Below are positions 61,191 through 64,000 of a stretch of DNA of 64,000 nucleotides, piece by piece (position 1 is the first letter of the stretch; each line of letters starts with the position of its first letter). The stretch comes from Apostichopus japonicus (taxonomy: Eukaryota; Echinodermata; Holothuroidea; Aspidochirotida; Stichopodidae): the NCBI RefSeq assembly GCF_037975245.1, contig NC_092581.1, positions 12,925,303 to 12,989,302 of the forward strand, written 5' to 3'. Under the pieces are notes generated by a model. That model saw only the letters and a list, made by a program, of their open reading frames with translations, had not been told where the DNA came from and did not search any database. The translations under genes and the position numbers were made by a program.

Positions 61191-62257
61191 TTTTGCAGAC
61201 GGCGCTACACGAATGCAGGAATTTTTAGAGTAAACCCTTTTCAGAGTTAATCCTTGAATCAGAGCGAGTCACCGCTCTGTCGCAATGAACAAGAAGGTTC
61301 GAACAAAAGTTAGCATTCTTCTTGTTGGTTTAAGAAACATTTCAGACGCATATTTGCATATCTGAAAGGTGATTGAAACAAGCTGAGAGCTGGGATGAAA
61401 CTGAGATGCTGCCTTGATCATGATCCTGTAATGTCCCTGCCACCCCCTGTATACTTTGTGAAGAATATTATATATTAAGAAAGATGTAATTTAAAGGAAA
61501 TGAGTGGTAAGGCCCATTATAAAACTCTGACTTAATAAGTCCTGGAGCGTAAGAAAAGGACGAGCATTTCAAATAGTTCTTACTTCATTTATCATTATTG
61601 TAAGTTTGCTTCTGGAAGTTTGACGTCATTTGACGTTGAATTTATTTTTCCCATCTCATGACCCGCCTTTTTTTCTGCCTAGTATTTTGTTTTTCATTAT
61701 TTGTGTGTTTGAACTCTGTTCTAGTTGCTTGGTGCAAAAAAAAAAGGTCGACGTTATATCGGCCAAGTAGTGCCATTCCAACCTACAGTATATTGTTTAT
61801 TTAAAAAACTTAATTTTGTATTTGATGAAGTTTATTTTTGTTTGCCAGATTTTGTTTGCCCATTCACCTGTAAAGTACAAACCCAGGTAGATTTTGAGGA
61901 CTTGTATGAACCCATAGTTTGTTGACAATGTGGCTCTCGCATACTATTGTTAGGTTTTGTGCAATCTGCATTTTTGAAGGTCAAATGATTCTCCCAGACA
62001 CTTAAAAAGAATTTTCCAGCAAAATTTCTCCTGGAAAATAATTGCCAAATGATTCATAAAAGTCATTGACATACTGTGGAAATCAATTATTGAATATTTT
62101 TACTAAGAGATTGTCCGATGAGTTTCTTTATGGGAACTTGAAGGTCATTCGGTAACTTTGTTAGGTCATGCGAATTTAGAAGTCTTATAAAAAGTTTCAA
62201 AATAAAATAAAACTGTTAGCAAACTGCTTATCCACTAGAGAGCCTGTGTAGGAGAAT

Positions 62258-62383
62258 GTGTAAAAGTAAGTTGGCCTGATGTTTCGATCCTAGCAGGATC
62301 TTCTTCAAAGGCTATTACTTGTCATTTAGCCTTTGAAGAAGATCCTGCTAGGATCGAAACATCAGGCCAACTTACTTTTACAC
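62258..62383. mobile_element. Perfect 56-bp inverted repeat carrying hammerhead-like sequence
   Basis: The left arm 62258-62313 is the exact reverse complement of the right arm 62328-62383, with a 14-nt spacer. The right arm reads 'agcctttgaagaagatcctg' and continues to 'gaaacatcaggcc'. It differs from 14374-14429 at four positions, including C to T in the ribozyme core ('ttgaaga') and GTC to ATC at the expected cleavage triplet. Probably a folded pair of Penelope-like terminal sequences. Confidence 0.65.
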
Positions 62384-64000
62384 AAAATGTTTCAGTCAGA
62401 GAAAAATTTATGCTTTGAGAGTGGCACTGTGACAGCTAAATCCATGTTAAAGCTCGAAAGGAAGCACTCGAGCTTTTATCCGACTTTTAAGTACATCAAC
62501 GAAGAAAACATGCACGAGGCACATTTCTTGTCCCCAATCAATACGAAATCAACGAGAAATGAAAATTTGCGAGGAGATTAGTGCCACATCAATCAGGAAA
62601 AGAGATTGCCTGAAAAAAATAAAGAAAGAAAAACACCTGGGAGACTCGAGGGTAAAACCAGGAGAGTTGGCAGGACTGCTAATCTGTGGCAAAACAATGA
62701 GCTAGTGTGTTTTAAAGGCATTGAAGCCTCACCCCAAACCATGTGCCGCGCTTTGAAAAAGTTAACTTTCCGTTGCTTGCAAGTCAAGTTTTTTTCTTGT
62801 CGCTACAAAATGCAGACTGTAATGAAACCTTGATACCTTGTTATCTTTTATCTAGACCTGAGATGTCTATCGCTGCTATTTACACTGTGCTGTGGGTATT
62901 GACCGTAGCTGTATGTATTGACTGTACACTAGTGTCTAATTACAGACGGCAGCAAGCTTTGTGTGTATTTTCTGGGATCGATGGTGGTGTCTAACACTTC
63001 AGTTACACCTCATTCGAAACTAGTTCAGATTACCGTCATCAGACATTTCTTTGTGCGCGAGTCTTCACTCCCTTTAAGTCCATGCTTTCCCCCAAAAACT
63101 TTAGGCACTGCACATCTTCTGACAATTATATATTAGAGTGCAGCTCGGTGACACAAAGACGAGAAACAAAAGCAAAAAGCAAGAAAATACAACAACAAGG
63201 TCGCAAGTTCACAACCATATTAAAAGGTAGATAACAATAATGGCATTAAAAGAAAAATAGGCTTCTGTATTGATATTTCTGCTTTTTATTGCCTTGTTTG
63301 TGCGAATAACAATCCCAGCCGTGTATGGTATCAACAAGAATATTAATAGTACTCGTGATAATACCATTATCAACTGATCTGTTTTTAATATTTTTTTCTA
63401 AATTGTTTTCAATTGTCGATTTGGAGCCTCTTGACTGAGTGTTAATGAACTCTTGCTCAAAGCACCACCGGGGGCGTGTACATCACGTTCTTTTACAAAG
63501 TTGTACAAAGAGTTTAAAAATTCACACGTGGCCTATTATGAGATATTATATTTAAAGTTTGGTTTACGCTGGTTATATCACATTCTTTTACAAAGTTTTA
63601 CAAAGAGTTCAAACTCCTATAGTGCTGTTTTAAACACACCTGGCCTAGTACGAGATATCCTATTTATAGTTTGGTTTACGCTGTTTACAACTACAGTAGT
63701 TCTTTTACAAAGTTTAATATCATATCGTTAACTGTATTATTGCGAGCAATTCAAGATTTGCTGTTATGTTATTCCTTTGTTCTGACAATCTTTGTTTCAA
63801 GGACACTGTACATAGGTTTGTGGCCTACGGCGACTTTTGGAAATATCTTATCGTCTTCTTTGAAGAAAGAGGAACTTCATATCATTCAAATTGATATACA
63901 TGTGCTTGTAATTTAGGAGTTAACTTATTAATGCCTAAAATAAGGCCTAAACTCCACGTCATAGTTTGGCACATATTTAATGTCAAAAAATTCCCCAATT

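Larger units (their letters stand above)
60044..64000 (+). other. Ligase gene intron 16, running off the window
   Basis: Includes the 68-bp array and the 56-bp inverted repeat. I searched the remainder for the next HECT exon (expected to start like AF..GF) and found none. The stretch 62.6-64.0 kb shows no recognisable feature beyond short direct repeats around 'ttcttttacaaagtt'. Confidence 0.55.

Overview
This is nuclear DNA from an animal. The coding sequence is broken by GT-AG introns, the start codons have good Kozak contexts, and the spacers are full of (TA)n, (GGAT)n and poly-G/poly-C tracts, tRNA-derived SINE-like units, hAT-like miniature elements and non-LTR retrotransposon remnants. 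The repeat style and the two gene families suit an invertebrate deuterostome, most likely an echinoderm (a sea cucumber or relative). The species call is inference; nothing in the window settles it.

Layout: 1-11.4 kb is gene-free and repeat-rich, with TA arrays, a diverged direct duplication, a composite (TA)/(GAT) satellite, perfect palindromes, a small TA-flanked inverted-repeat element, a decayed reverse transcriptase and a 408-bp hAT-like MITE. From 11.6 to 22.1 kb lies a complete plus-strand gene of eight coding exons. It encodes a predicted 1230-residue protein: an FAD-dependent GMC (cholesterol-oxidase-like) oxidoreductase, a middle domain, and a C-terminal alpha/beta hydrolase. From 22.1 to 28.4 kb I see only spacer and repeats. 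From 28.4 kb to the window edge runs a second plus-strand gene, a HECT-type E3 ubiquitin ligase of the HECTD2/UBE3A group. Sixteen coding exons join in phase to 958 residues. The N-terminal AZUL zinc finger, a long Ser-rich linker, a helical middle region and the HECT N-lobe are present. The C-lobe with the catalytic cysteine lies beyond 64000.

The two genes share strand but show no functional link: one looks like a sterol or lipid redox/hydrolase enzyme, the other a ubiquitin ligase. The most unusual items are the GMC-hydrolase fusion, with its five-cysteine cluster and a cysteine where the hydrolase nucleophile should be; the UBE3A-like front joined to a HECTD2-like linker in the ligase; a perfect 56-bp inverted repeat carrying a hammerhead-ribozyme-like sequence that recurs near 14.4 kb; and a perfect 830-bp GGAT array. 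All exon boundaries come from reading splice signals and phases by eye, without transcript data.
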